A stretch of 64,000 bases of DNA from Pseudomonadota bacterium (GCA_016711215.1 JADJTL010000001.1:988001-1052000); one strand, 5' to 3'. Positions 28,113 to 37,629 are shown, counted from the first letter of the stretch. Program-made: numbers and translations. The notes: generated by a model not told the origin, from the sequence alone.

Positions 28113-28533
28113 ACAGGTGATGAAGATTCTTCCCCATCGCTACCCCTTCTTGTTGGTCGACGGGGTCAGCGAGCTGAGCAGCGAGCGCATCCTGGCCTTC
28201 AAGCAGGTGACCTTCAACGAGCCGCACTTCGCCGGACACTTTCCGGGCAAGCCGATCATGCCGGGCGTGCTGATCATCGAGGCCCTTGCGCAGGCCGGGG
28301 GCATCCTGGCGCATCACTGCGGCGGCTTCGATCCGCAGCATCAACTGCTGCTCTTCCTCGGCATCGATGGCGCCAAGTTCCGCCGGCAGGTCGTGCCCGG
28401 AGACCGCCTGGACCTCGAGGTGCTGCCCTTGCGCAAGGGGCGCATCTGGAAGCTGCGAGGCGTCGCCCGCGTGGGCGAAGAGGTCGCGGCGGCGGCGGAG
28501 TTGCTGGCCACGGTCGCCGCCCGTCCGGAGTGA
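28099..28533 (+). CDS. fabZ: 3-hydroxyacyl-[acyl-carrier-protein] dehydratase FabZ
   Basis: FabZ dehydrates 3-hydroxyacyl-ACP in fatty acid elongation and so competes with LpxA/LpxD for the same substrates. The 144-residue protein shows ILPHRYPFLLVDGV, the catalytic-His segment HFAGHFPGKPIMPGVLIIEA (Glu of the active site included) and FLGIDGAKFRRQVVPGD. GAGGGAG precedes ATG 28099. The lpxD-fabZ-lpxA order is classical. Confidence 0.96.
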   Translation: MLTIEQVMKILPHRYPFLLVDGVSELSSERILAFKQVTFNEPHFAGHFPGKPIMPGVLIIEALAQAGGILAHHCGGFDPQHQLLLFLGIDGAKFRRQVVPGDRLDLEVLPLRKGRIWKLRGVARVGEEVAAAAELLATVAARPE

Positions 28534-28544
28534 GGCAGGGCGAG

Positions 28545-29387
28545 ATGGCCGCGAGCGCGCGCAGTCAAGCGCCGGGCATCGATGCCAGGGCCCTCGTCGA
28601 CCCCGGGGCAGCGCTGGCTGCAGATGTCGAGGTGGGGCCCTTCGCCGTGATCGGGGCCGGCGTGAGCCTGGGTAGCGGGTGCCGCGTGGGCGCCCACGCC
28701 GTGCTCGAGGGCGCGACCAGCGTTGGCCCGCGGACGCGCATCGGCGCCCATGCGGTCGTCGGTGGTTGGCCGCAGCTGCGCGGGGTGGTCAGGGCGGGAG
28801 GGCTGGTGATCGGCGCCGATAACGAGCTCCGTGAGCACGTCACGGTCCATCGGGGTGGCAGCGCCGGCGGGCTGACGCGCTTGGGTGACAGCAATCTGTT
28901 GATGGCCTATAGCCACCTCGGCCACGACGCGCAGCTCGGTGACGGCTGCGAGCTCGCCAATGGCGCGCAGATCGGCGGGCATGTCGTGCTCGGTGATCGC
29001 GTGACAGTGGGCGGGTTGGCCGCCGTCCACCAGCATGTGAGGGTCGGTGCGTTGGCGATGGTCGGGGGCGGCTCGATGGTGACGCAGGATGTGCTGCCCT
29101 TCAGTCTCGTCTGCGGCGATCGCGCCCGCTGCTACGGCAGCAACGCGGTGGGCCTGCGGCGCCACGGTTTCTCCGCCGAGCGGCGCAGGCGCATCGCCGC
29201 GGCGCTGAGGACGCTGCTCCAATTCGATGCGCGCGCCGACGCGCTCGCTCGACTCCTCGCCGCGCACGGGGACGATCCCGACCTCGCTGTGTTGGCGGAC
29301 TTCGTCCAGCGCTCACGGCGGGGCCTCTGCCCGCCCGCGCGTCGATCCCGCCAGGCGCCGGTCGCGCCCCCGGAGGTCTCGAAATGA
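28545..29387 (+). CDS. lpxA: UDP-N-acetylglucosamine O-acyltransferase
   Basis: LpxA performs the first acylation of lipid A synthesis. Hexapeptide repeats form a left-handed beta-helix; LLMAYSHLGHDAQLGD contains the catalytic His, and AVHQHVRVGALAMVGGGSMV and NAVGLRRHGFSAERR match the family C-terminal half. ATG 28545 has GGCAGGG upstream; a GTG at 28530, overlapping the fabZ stop, is an alternative. The last about 25 residues are a proline/arginine-rich tail. It overlaps the next gene by 4 bases (ATGA). Confidence 0.94.
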   Translation: MAASARSQAPGIDARALVDPGAALAADVEVGPFAVIGAGVSLGSGCRVGAHAVLEGATSVGPRTRIGAHAVVGGWPQLRGVVRAGGLVIGADNELREHVTVHRGGSAGGLTRLGDSNLLMAYSHLGHDAQLGDGCELANGAQIGGHVVLGDRVTVGGLAAVHQHVRVGALAMVGGGSMVTQDVLPFSLVCGDRARCYGSNAVGLRRHGFSAERRRRIAAALRTLLQFDARADALARLLAAHGDDPDLAVLADFVQRSRRGLCPPARRSRQAPVAPPEVSK

Positions 29388-30813
29388 TGCGCCCGGATCG
29401 GGCGGACGGGGGCAGGCTCGGGCCCAGGGCCCCGCGCCGGCTGCTGTGCCTGCTGGGGCTGGCCCTGCTCGCGGCGGTGGCCTGTCGGCGTGTCCCCGCG
29501 CCGGCGCCACGCGATCAGCCCGCAGTGGTCGTCGTCGAGAGCGACGAGGACGACGGGACGACACCCTCCGTCGCCGAACATGAACCCAACGACGAGCCGC
29601 GGCAGGCCCAGGCGCTGAAGGTCGGCCAGGCGATTCGAGGTACGCTGAAGGGCCGCGGCCGCGCCGATCGCGACTGGTACGCGCTCGAGGTCGATCGCCC
29701 GAAGCAGATCACGCGCCTGCAGCTTGGGCCGCTCGGGGACGAGGACCTGCGGCTCGACCTCTACACCACGCCGGGCCAGCGGATCGCCGTGGCCGACAAC
29801 GCCGGGCCCGGCGCCGGCGAGGTCCTGCCGAACCTCGCGCTCGAGGTCGGCCCTTACCTGGTGCGCGTGCGCGCTCGCGTCGGCGCCAGGCACAAGACCA
29901 AAGCGGTCGCCGCCAAGGCCAGGAGCGCGCGGGCCGCCGGCGCCAGCTCGGCGGTCGCCAGCGGCTCCTATCGCCTGCTCTTTGCGCTCCGCGATCGCGG
30001 TGAGCAGGAGGAGATCGAGCCCAACGACCTGAGCGCGCGCGCGACGGATCTGCGTTTCGGCGAGTCGAGCGGAGAGGCCGTGGGGTACTGCGGTGCGCGC
30101 AAGGATGTCGATTGGTACCGTCTCGCGCCGCGTACTTGGCCTGCCGATCGCCTGCTGCATCTGGCCGCAGATGGCCTCGACGGCGTGCGCTTCGACCTGG
30201 CCTGGCGCGACGCAGGTGGGCAGGTGATCGCGCAGCGTGAGGCTCGCGCGAACGAGGGTGCAGAGCTCGCGAACCTTCAGCTCCCGCCGCCGGGGCTGGG
30301 CGCGACGCTGACGGTCGACTGCCGCAGCGGCTACGACCTCGACGTGCCCTATGTGCTTCGGTTAGGCCTGCAGCCGGCCGTCGACACCGAGCGCGAGCCG
30401 AACGATCGCTTCGATCAGGCGACGGCGCTCGCCGTTGGCCAGCCGCTGGGCGGATCCTCGCCGATCGCCAGGATGTCGACAGCTACCGCCTGGCGCTGAC
30501 GCAGGCGGGGACGCTGCGCGTCGAGGTCACGCCGCCGGCGCAGCTCGACGTCGCCATCGAGCTGCTCGACGCGCGCGGCCAGGCGATCGCCGCGGCCGAT
30601 GCGGGCGGCGCGGGGCAGGGGGAGGTCCTGACCGAGCTGGCGGTCCTGCCGCCGCAGGCGCTGCTGCGGGTGCGGGTCGGCGCGCACGCTCGGCGCGGAA
30701 ATCCGACCGCTCGCTATCGCATCCGGGCCCTCTTCCAGCCCGCGGCGCCCACGCCGAGCGAGGAAGAAGGCGTGGCACCCCTCGGGCCGCCGCCGCTCCA
30801 GCCGCCGCCCTGA
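29384..30813 (+). CDS. Lipoprotein with three EPND-type pre-peptidase-like domains, frameshifted
   Basis: The N terminus has a lipoprotein signal ending LAAVAC, lipidated Cys34. Three modules begin with EPND (HEPNDEPRQAQAL, EPNDLSARATDL, EPNDRFDQATAL), each followed by DRDWYAL-, DVDWYRL- or DVDSYRL-type strands; this is the pre-peptidase C-terminal-like beta-sandwich found in many secreted proteins. The third module is broken: the open frame ends at 30499, but one extra G near 30452 (GG to GGG) continues as ILADRQDVDSYRLALTQAG to TGA 30811-30813, about 476 residues. It overlaps lpxA by 4 bases. Function unknown; probably a periplasm- or surface-exposed binding protein. Confidence 0.72.
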
Positions 30814-30836
30814 TCAGCGCGCGGGCTGCCGACCGA

Positions 30837-33236
30837 TCAGCGCGAGCCCTGCCGGATCGTCAGCGCGTCCTCGGCGACGTCGGCGGCGAGCGTGTCGCCG
30901 GCGACGACCCCACCGGCGAGGATCAGCTCGGCCACCGGTCCCTCGATCAGGCGCTGGATCGTCGTGCGCATCGGCCGGGCGCCGAGCAGGGCGTCGTAGC
31001 CGCCGTGATCGATCAAATAGTCGAGCGCCGCCTCGCTGGCGGTGATCGCCACCTTGCGCTCCTGCAGCAGGCGCCGGCTCGAGTCCTCGACGAGCAGGCG
31101 CGCCACCGAGCGGATCTGTTGGCGCGTCAGCGCGCGGAAAACCAGGCGCTCCTCGATGCGGTTCCAGAGCTCGATCGGTAGCGCGCGGCGCGCGCTCTGC
31201 AGCACTGCGCTTGCCAGAGGATCATTATCCTTCACGGCAGCAGGAGCCGCGTCGTTGGGCGCCGGCGCGAAGCCGATGCCGCCCGGACGGCGCTCGTAAT
31301 GTTCGCTGCCGAGATTCGAGGTCATCACCACCAAGGTGTTCGAGAAGTCGACCGTGCGCCCGCGACCGTCGGTCAGCCTGCCGTCGTCGAGGAGCTGGAG
31401 CAGCAGCTGCAGGACGTCGCGGTGCGCCTTCTCGACCTCGTCGAGCAGCACGATTTGATAGGGTCGGCGGCGAATCGCCTCGGTGAGTTGCCCGCCCTGC
31501 TCATAACCGACGTAGCCCGGCGGCGAGCCGATCAGCCGCGCCACGTTATGCGGCTCCATGTACTCGCTCATGTCGAAGCGGCAGAGCGCCTCGCGGCTCT
31601 GGAACATGAAATCCGCCAGCGCCTTGACCAACTCGGTCTTGCCGACGCCGGTCGGGCCGAGCAGCAGGAACGAGCCGATCGGTCTCTGGCTGCGGAAGCC
31701 GGCGTAGTTGCGGCGGAGGACCTGGCCGATGCGTTCGAGAATCGCCTGATGGCCGACGATCCGCTGCTGCAGAAACGTCTCCATCTGCAGCAGGCGCTCG
31801 TTGTCTTGCAGCAGCAGCCGCTGCACCGGCACGCCGGCGGCCTCGGCCACCAGCTCGGCGATCTGCGCCCGCCCGACGGACTTCTCCGCGCTGCGCCGCG
31901 CGCGGCTGCCGGCAAGATCGAGCAGCGCGATCGCCTTGTCCGGGAGCTGGCGATCGGTCAGGTAGCGCTGCGCCAGCTCGGCCGCCGCCGGATAGGCCTC
32001 GTCGAGCAAGGCAATCCCGTGATGCCTCGCGTAGGCCGGCCCGAGCGCGCGGAGAATCGCCACGGTCTCGTCGAGCGTGGGCTCGGGCACGAGGATCGGC
32101 TGCAGGCGGCGCTTGAGCGTCGGCTGCGGCTCGATCACCCGGCGAAAGTTATCCGTGCTCGTTGCGCCGATGCACGGGAAGTTTCCCTGCGCCAAGGCAC
32201 CGCTCAGCTCGCCGACCGCGTCGAGGGCGCCGTCGCCCGCCGCGCCGGCGCCGACGAGCGTGTGGATATCGTCGAGGAAGAGCACAACCTGGCCCGCCGC
32301 TGCCTCGACCTCCTGGCGCAGGCCGGCGACGCGCTCGGAGAAGGCGCCGCGAAGCTGGGTCCCGGCGACCAGCGCGCCGACGTTCAGCTCGACCAGGCAG
32401 CGGCCCGCCAGTTGCGGCACGGCCTCGGGTTCGTGGACCTGCAAATAGGCCAGTCCCTCGACCAGCGCGGTCTTTCCGACCCCGGGCTCGCCGACCAGGC
32501 AGGGGTTGTTCGCGCGGCGCTTGCCGAGCACGTCGAGGAGCTGCTGCACGAGCGCCCGGCGGCCGATCAACGCCTCGATCTCACCGTGCGCGGCCGCGGC
32601 CGAGAGGTTGCGGCCGAGCTGCGTCAGAATCGGGAAGCGCTTGGCGTCGAGCGCGTAGGGGGCCGCCGCCGCGGGGGCCGCCGCCGCGGTCGGGGCGAGC
32701 GTCGCGGACTCAGGCGCGTCGGTTGCGGCCAGGCGACGGGTGACGCGGGGATCGTTGCGCGTGCGCTCGCGGCGGCGGACGCGCGGGGTGGTTGGGGCGC
32801 GCTGAGGATTGGTCACCAGGGCCAGCGCGATGCTCCGCAACTGCGGCAGATCGAGTCCGCAGGCGGTCAACAAGCGTGCGGCCACGCCGTCGCGCGCGCC
32901 GGCCAGCGCGAGGAGCGCGTGGAGCCCGACCTGCGGCGCCGCAAGCTTCGCCCGCGCGAGCTGGCGACAGCGCTGGCGCACCTGCTCCGTCCAGTCCGCG
33001 GGCTCGCTGCCGGCAAGGTCGCCAGTGAGCTTGCCGGCGACCTCGGCGCCGCCGAGCCCGCGGTCGTGGAGCAGGGGGCCGGCGAGCGCGTCGCTGCCGA
33101 GCAGCGCCAGCAGCAGGTGTCCACTGCAGAGCGGCTGCGCACAACGCTCAGCGATGACCTGCGCCTGGGAGAAGAGTTGCTCGAGCGCGCGCTCGTAGTC
33201 GCTTGGGGCAGCCATCGGCGGTCGGGAGGCTAGCAT
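30837..33236 (-). CDS. ClpA/ClpC-type AAA+ unfoldase
   Basis: A two-ring Hsp100 ATPase: an N-terminal Clp repeat domain (YERALEQLFSQAQ onward), AAA1 with Walker A GEPGVGKT, then AAA2 with Walker A GPTGVGKT and Walker B IVLLDEVEKAH, plus GSPPGYVGYEQGGQLTEAIRR. The inserted coiled coil of ClpB is absent, which places it with ClpA/ClpC. An IGF tripeptide in GGIGFAP (about residue 652) lies where ClpA carries its ClpP-docking loop, so a ClpP partner is likely. In AAA1 the Walker B reads VLFLDDIHT, with Asp where Glu is usual. Start unclear: TTG 33257, ATG 33236 or ATG 33215. No clpS or clpP lies beside it. Confidence 0.85.
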   Translation of the reverse strand: MLASRPPMAAPSDYERALEQLFSQAQVIAERCAQPLCSGHLLLALLGSDALAGPLLHDRGLGGAEVAGKLTGDLAGSEPADWTEQVRQRCRQLARAKLAAPQVGLHALLALAGARDGVAARLLTACGLDLPQLRSIALALVTNPQRAPTTPRVRRRERTRNDPRVTRRLAATDAPESATLAPTAAAAPAAAAPYALDAKRFPILTQLGRNLSAAAAHGEIEALIGRRALVQQLLDVLGKRRANNPCLVGEPGVGKTALVEGLAYLQVHEPEAVPQLAGRCLVELNVGALVAGTQLRGAFSERVAGLRQEVEAAAGQVVLFLDDIHTLVGAGAAGDGALDAVGELSGALAQGNFPCIGATSTDNFRRVIEPQPTLKRRLQPILVPEPTLDETVAILRALGPAYARHHGIALLDEAYPAAAELAQRYLTDRQLPDKAIALLDLAGSRARRSAEKSVGRAQIAELVAEAAGVPVQRLLLQDNERLLQMETFLQQRIVGHQAILERIGQVLRRNYAGFRSQRPIGSFLLLGPTGVGKTELVKALADFMFQSREALCRFDMSEYMEPHNVARLIGSPPGYVGYEQGGQLTEAIRRRPYQIVLLDEVEKAHRDVLQLLLQLLDDGRLTDGRGRTVDFSNTLVVMTSNLGSEHYERRPGGIGFAPAPNDAAPAAVKDNDPLASAVLQSARRALPIELWNRIEERLVFRALTRQQIRSVARLLVEDSSRRLLQERKVAITASEAALDYLIDHGGYDALLGARPMRTTIQRLIEGPVAELILAGGVVAGDTLAADVAEDALTIRQGSR

Positions 33237-33269
33237 GTGACCGTCGTTTGGCGCCAAATCTCCCTGCGC

Positions 33270-33299
33270 TTGCCCCTCGGGTGTACGTCACCGTATAGT
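33270..33299 (+). promoter_or_regulatory. Candidate sigma70 promoter for the metallophosphoesterase gene
   Basis: TTGCCC (33270-33275), an 18-base spacer and TATAGT (33294-33299; five of six consensus bases) lie in the divergent spacer between the Clp ATPase and the phosphoesterase gene, giving a leader of about 55 bases before ATG 33361. Confidence 0.45.
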
Positions 33300-33360
33300 C
33301 ACGCTCTTTCCCTGCATCCCTGCGCCGCGGTGGCGCAGGCCGTGACGACCCTTACTGATC

Positions 33361-34092
33361 ATGCGCATCGGCCTGTTTTCGGATGTACATGCGAACCTCG
33401 AGGCGCTGGAGGCGGTCCAGCGGGCCTATGAGCGCGAGCGCATCGATCGCCTGGTCTGCCTCGGAGATGTGGTGGGCTATGGCGCCGACCCGCAGGCCTG
33501 CGCAGAGGCGGTGCGCGGCCTCGCCGCGGTGACCACGCTCGGCAACCATGATGCCGCAGTCGCGGGGCGCATGGATTACTCCTACTACTACGAAGCCGCC
33601 CGCATCGCGCTCGACCGTCACTTCCACCAGCTCAGCACGGAGAACGTCGAGTGGCTGCGTTCGCTGCCCTACGAGCACCGCGAGCTCGGGTTGTCCTACT
33701 GCCACGGGTCGCCGATCAATCTCGAGGAGTTCGAGTACGTCTTCGCCCCCGAGCAGGCAGAGCTGCTGCTCGAGAGCTACGACGAGCTGGCTCGCGTCAC
33801 CTTCATCGGGCACTCGCATCTGTGCAAGGCCTTCGCCTTGCCGCCGAACGATGTGCATGAGGTCGTGGCGACCCGCTTCGTCTTGCGTGAGAACTACAAG
33901 TACGTGATCTCGGTCGGCAGCGTCGGGCAGCCTCGCGACTACGATCCGCGTGCGAGCTACACCATCTTCGATAGCGACGAGATGGTCTTCGAGTTCAAGC
34001 GGGTCGAGTACGACGTCAGCAAGGCCGCGGCGAAGATCTTCGACGCCAAGCTCGAGCGTAACTTCGGCAATCGGCTCTTCCTCGGCGTCTGA
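33361..34092 (+). CDS. Calcineurin-like metallophosphoesterase
   Basis: All family motifs are present in order: FSDVHANLEALEAV, CLGDVVGYGADP, TLGNHDAAV, YCHGSP and FIGHSHLCKAF, which supply the dinuclear metal site. The size (243 residues) and GDVVGYG version match the YfcE/MJ0936-like group of phosphodiesterases of uncertain substrate. It is a single-gene unit between divergent and convergent minus-strand genes. The substrate cannot be inferred. Confidence 0.88.
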   Translation: MRIGLFSDVHANLEALEAVQRAYERERIDRLVCLGDVVGYGADPQACAEAVRGLAAVTTLGNHDAAVAGRMDYSYYYEAARIALDRHFHQLSTENVEWLRSLPYEHRELGLSYCHGSPINLEEFEYVFAPEQAELLLESYDELARVTFIGHSHLCKAFALPPNDVHEVVATRFVLRENYKYVISVGSVGQPRDYDPRASYTIFDSDEMVFEFKRVEYDVSKAAAKIFDAKLERNFGNRLFLGV

Positions 34093-34110
34093 GTCCTCGG
34101 CGTCTGAGTC
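34081..34110 (+). repeat. 15-bp tandem duplication spanning a stop codon
   Basis: CTCGGCGTCTGAGTC (34081-34095) is repeated exactly at 34096-34110. Because the unit contains the TGA stop of the phosphoesterase gene, the stop and last codons are duplicated, which gives a tandem stop in the same frame. Confidence 0.9.
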
Positions 34111-34144
34111 CCCTCGCCCTGCCGCGGCGCAATGCGCGCGGGTC

Positions 34145-36391
34145 CTATTGGGCGCGCAGGTGTTGAGCCAGCGTCAAGGGGCGCCCGGCCCAGTGTTGCC
34201 GCTCGTCGGGCGATAGGCTGCCGCTGCGCTGCATCAGGGCGAGCAACATGTGCAGCCGGCGCATCCAGGCGCGGCCCGGGGCGGAGCGCGCGAAGCGCGC
34301 CGCGAGCGACCGCGGGCTCGGCGCCAGCGCGGCCAGATGTACCGCCTCGAGCGGCGTCAAGCGGGCCACCGAGCGTCCGAAGTAGTACTGCGCCGCGCGC
34401 TCGACGCCGTAGACGCCTGGACCGAGCTCGATTCGATTGAGGTACGCCTCGAGGATCCGGCGCTTGTCGACGACCTGCTCGAGGCGCCAGGTCAGCACGG
34501 CCTCCTGGAACTTGCGCGCGATCGTCCGTTGTTGGTCGAGGAAGACGTTCTTCACCAGTTGCTGGCTGATCGTGCTCGCGCCGCGCAGCGCGCGTCCCTG
34601 CGCCAGGTTGAAGAAGAGCGCGCGGCGGAGCTGCTCGGGATCGAAGCCTTGGTGGTCGAAGAAGTGCGTGTCCTCGGCGACCACGAAGGCGGCGCGCAGA
34701 TGGCGCGGGATCCGCGCCAAGGGGCGAAAGCTCGGGTTCTCAGCGCCAACGGTCCAGCGTTCGCGCTGCCCGCCGTCGGCGTGGGTGATCCAGTTGGTGA
34801 AGCTGCGCTTGATCAGGTGCACGTCGGCGCCCGGGGGGTCGACGAGGACGCGACATGCCAGCGGCGCGAGCGCCAAGGTCACCTGGCCGTGCTCGAAGTC
34901 GCCGGCGAGCGCGTCGATCGTGCCGCGTAGCCCCACCTGACCGCTCAGCGCCATCCCGGCCAACTTGGGGGCGAGACCGGGTGGAATCGCGGCCAGGACC
35001 TGCTGGCAGGGGCTGGGGGGCAGGTTGGCGCTGAGCGTGACGCGCCGCTCGCCGGCGCCGAGGCGCAGCTCTCCGCTGAGCTCGATCGCGACGGTCGCCG
35101 CGGTCGTCAGCCGAAGACCCGGGCTGGCCAGTCGGCCGGTCGGGGCTTCGAAGGTCAGCTCGCCGGCCACCCCAAGGTCGAAGGGGCCGACCGCGTTGCG
35201 CGCCAGCAGCGGGTGGTCGACGACGAGGTCGACGAGCGTCAGCGAGCTGTTGAGCCGCCATTGACTGCCGTCGCGCCAGGCGCGCAGCGTGCCGTCGGCC
35301 GTCCCGCCGCGCAGGTGAGCGCCAGCGGGATGCAGCAGCCGCGCCAGCCTTCCGAGGGCCAGGTGATCGAGGGTGAGCGTGAAGCCTCCGGGATGCAACA
35401 GCCCCGCGGGGAACGCCGCGGCGAGGCGGAGGCTGCCGCCGTCCTCAGAGGCTCCGCTCGCGCGCAGCTCGGCGCGGAAGGCGCCCGCCGGCAGCGCGAC
35501 GAGGCGCGCCGATTGTAGGCGGAGCGCTTCATCGTCCCTTCGGCCCCCGGGCGTCGCCTGGTCGCTCTGTCGCACCCGCCCGCCGAAGAGCGCGGCGCGG
35601 CGCAGCGTGCCGCGCTGCGGATCGAGCTCCAGGGCGGTGCTCGCCAGCTCGATCACGGCGTGGCCAGGGAGGCGCAGCGCGGCTGGACCGACGATCAAAC
35701 GCAGCGCGCCGCCGACCCGCGGCTGCAGATAGATCCCCGTCAGGCGGGCCTCGAGCCAGGGGCTTGGTTTTCCGAGGCGCAGGGCGACGGCTCCATCGTG
35801 GACCGAGACGCGATGCGCCTGGCAGCGGCGCAAGAGCCGCGCGAAGCGTGGCAGCAAGCGCGCGAGGCGGTCGGCGAGGGGAGCGGGGATCGCGGACCCT
35901 CGCTGCAGCAGCGCTGTGCCCTCGCGCAGCCGACTCGGCCCAGGGCGCGGCGCGTCGGGCCGTGGCAACGCTGCAGCGCGGGGGCGGGTCGCACCAAGGT
36001 TCAACAAGAGGCGTGGCTTGACGACCCGCACGGCACCGAGGTCCACGCGCGGGGGCCAAAGGCGGGCGAGTCGGCCGTCGATGTCGATGCGGCGAATGCG
36101 CAGATGCTCACCCACCTGCACATCATGGACGCGCAGGCCGAGCGGGAGGGCGAGGTGAATGGCGCGCGTGCTGACCGAGACGCCGAGCGAGCGGCTGAGC
36201 GTGGCGTCGAAGCGCAGGCGGGCGAGATCCTCGAGGCGCCCGAGGCCCCAGAGGGCCGCGGCGCTGAGCGGCAAGAGCAGAAGGGCGCCGATCCAAAGGG
36301 CGAGCCGCGTGCGACGCAGCGGCCCTGGGTGGCAGCCGAGGTCCGCCGCTGCGGTGCGAGCGCGGGAGATCAGGCGCATGCGAGCCTGCAT
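34145..36391 (-). CDS. AsmA-like N-terminal region fused to a GT51 peptidoglycan glycosyltransferase
   Basis: The C-terminal 200 residues are a complete family 51 transglycosylase: FVVAEDTHFFDHQGFD (catalytic Glu), GASTISQQLVKNVFLDQQ, RKFQEAVLTWRLEQ and YLNRIELGPGVYGVERAAQYYFG. There is no transpeptidase domain. One membrane helix (LALWIGALLLLPLSAAALWGL) leads into about 480 residues rich in beta-strand-like repeats (LRVHDVQVGEHLRIRRIDID and similar) that resemble AsmA/DUF3971-type proteins. It would polymerise glycan strands at the inner membrane. ATG 36391 is a compromise; TTG 36418 and ATG 36379 are possible. Confidence 0.78.
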   Translation of the reverse strand: MQARMRLISRARTAAADLGCHPGPLRRTRLALWIGALLLLPLSAAALWGLGRLEDLARLRFDATLSRSLGVSVSTRAIHLALPLGLRVHDVQVGEHLRIRRIDIDGRLARLWPPRVDLGAVRVVKPRLLLNLGATRPRAAALPRPDAPRPGPSRLREGTALLQRGSAIPAPLADRLARLLPRFARLLRRCQAHRVSVHDGAVALRLGKPSPWLEARLTGIYLQPRVGGALRLIVGPAALRLPGHAVIELASTALELDPQRGTLRRAALFGGRVRQSDQATPGGRRDDEALRLQSARLVALPAGAFRAELRASGASEDGGSLRLAAAFPAGLLHPGGFTLTLDHLALGRLARLLHPAGAHLRGGTADGTLRAWRDGSQWRLNSSLTLVDLVVDHPLLARNAVGPFDLGVAGELTFEAPTGRLASPGLRLTTAATVAIELSGELRLGAGERRVTLSANLPPSPCQQVLAAIPPGLAPKLAGMALSGQVGLRGTIDALAGDFEHGQVTLALAPLACRVLVDPPGADVHLIKRSFTNWITHADGGQRERWTVGAENPSFRPLARIPRHLRAAFVVAEDTHFFDHQGFDPEQLRRALFFNLAQGRALRGASTISQQLVKNVFLDQQRTIARKFQEAVLTWRLEQVVDKRRILEAYLNRIELGPGVYGVERAAQYYFGRSVARLTPLEAVHLAALAPSPRSLAARFARSAPGRAWMRRLHMLLALMQRSGSLSPDERQHWAGRPLTLAQHLRAQ

Positions 36392-36497
36392 GATAGGGAG
36401 GCGGCGTAGGCGCGCCAACTTTTGCTGCGCGGCGGAAGCGCTCGAGGTTTAGCCGCGCGCGCCACCGGCCGATCGCCGCCTGGTCCGTCGCGCGCGG

Positions 36498-37505
36498 TCA
36501 GGCGCGGGCCGCGGCGGCGCGGCGCAGGTCCTCGACGGCGGAGGCGGTCTCCGCCGCGGGGGGGGCGAGGGTGCGGGGCCGCGCGCCGGCCCGCAACGCG
36601 GCGCTGGCGAGGATCTCCTCGACCAGCGCTCCGTAGCTCAGACCCGCGTGCTCGCCGAGGCGCGGCAGCAGGCTGCGCGGCGTCAGGCCCGGCAGCGTGT
36701 TGACCTCGAGCACGTACTCGTTGCCGAGATCGCTGACGATCATGTCGACGCGCGTGGCCCCGCTACAGCCGAGCGCCTGGTGGGCCCGCTGGGCCTGGGT
36801 CAGGACACCGCGGTAACGCTCGGCCGAGAGCTTGGCTGGGACGTGAAAGTGCGCCTGTCCCGCCGTGTACTTCGCGTCGAAGTCGAAGAGCTGGTTATGC
36901 GAGACGATGCCGATCGCGCCCAGCGCGCGTCCGTTGAGGATGCCGACGCAAACCTCTTTCCCGCCGATGTGACGCTCGATCAGCAGGCAATCGTCGAGCA
37001 GCGCGGCGCGTTCACAGGCCGCCTTCAGCTCGCTCGGGTCGCCGGCAATCGAGACGCCGAGGCTCGAGCCCTCGCCGGCGGGTTTGACCACCACCGGGAA
37101 GCCGAAGGAGCCGTGGATCGTGGCGAGCTCGTTGATCTGCGCCGCTGGCAATACGTAGTAGGGCGGCGTCGGAAGATTGTGCAGGCGGAAGATCTCCTTG
37201 GCCTTGACCTTATGCATCGCCAGCGCGCTGGCGAGCACGCCGCTGCCGGTATAGGGGAGGCCCATCAGCTCGAGCAGCCCCTGGACGCAGCCGTCCTCGC
37301 CCCAACGCCCGTGGAGCGCCAGGAAGACGACGTCGACGGCCGCAGCGCGCAAGACCCGATCGACCTGCGCGTCAGCGATAAGTCCCTCGGCCTGGTAGCC
37401 CCGCTCGCGCAAGGCGGCGAGGACCGCCTCGCCGCTGATCAGGGAGATCTCGCGCTCGGCCGACAGGCCGCCCATCAGCACGCCGACCCGCTTGTCCTTG
37501 AACAT
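36498..37505 (-). CDS. ddl: D-alanine--D-alanine ligase
   Basis: Ddl makes the D-Ala-D-Ala dipeptide for peptidoglycan. ATP-grasp motifs: VLMGGLSAEREISLISG, FLALHGRWGEDGCVQGLLE, PVVVKPAGEGSSLGVS and EVNTLPGLTPRSLLP. ATG 37505 is chosen over the longer in-frame start at 37571 because GGGGGA lies 7 bases upstream and the product starts right before the family N terminus; length 335 is usual apart from a 35-residue Ala-rich tail. It shares the strand with maf, yggS and the GT51 gene, suggesting an envelope/housekeeping run. Confidence 0.95.
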   Translation of the reverse strand: MFKDKRVGVLMGGLSAEREISLISGEAVLAALRERGYQAEGLIADAQVDRVLRAAAVDVVFLALHGRWGEDGCVQGLLELMGLPYTGSGVLASALAMHKVKAKEIFRLHNLPTPPYYVLPAAQINELATIHGSFGFPVVVKPAGEGSSLGVSIAGDPSELKAACERAALLDDCLLIERHIGGKEVCVGILNGRALGAIGIVSHNQLFDFDAKYTAGQAHFHVPAKLSAERYRGVLTQAQRAHQALGCSGATRVDMIVSDLGNEYVLEVNTLPGLTPRSLLPRLGEHAGLSYGALVEEILASAALRAGARPRTLAPPAAETASAVEDLRRAAAARA

Positions 37506-37629
37506 CCGCGATCCCCCCATTGAACGACTCTCTACTATGCGGTCCCCCTGACTACAAGTCCCTGACTGCAAGTAATGAGGAGAGCGATACGCGTCGAGTG
37601 GGGACGGTCGCCTGCCGGTGCGCGCTCAG

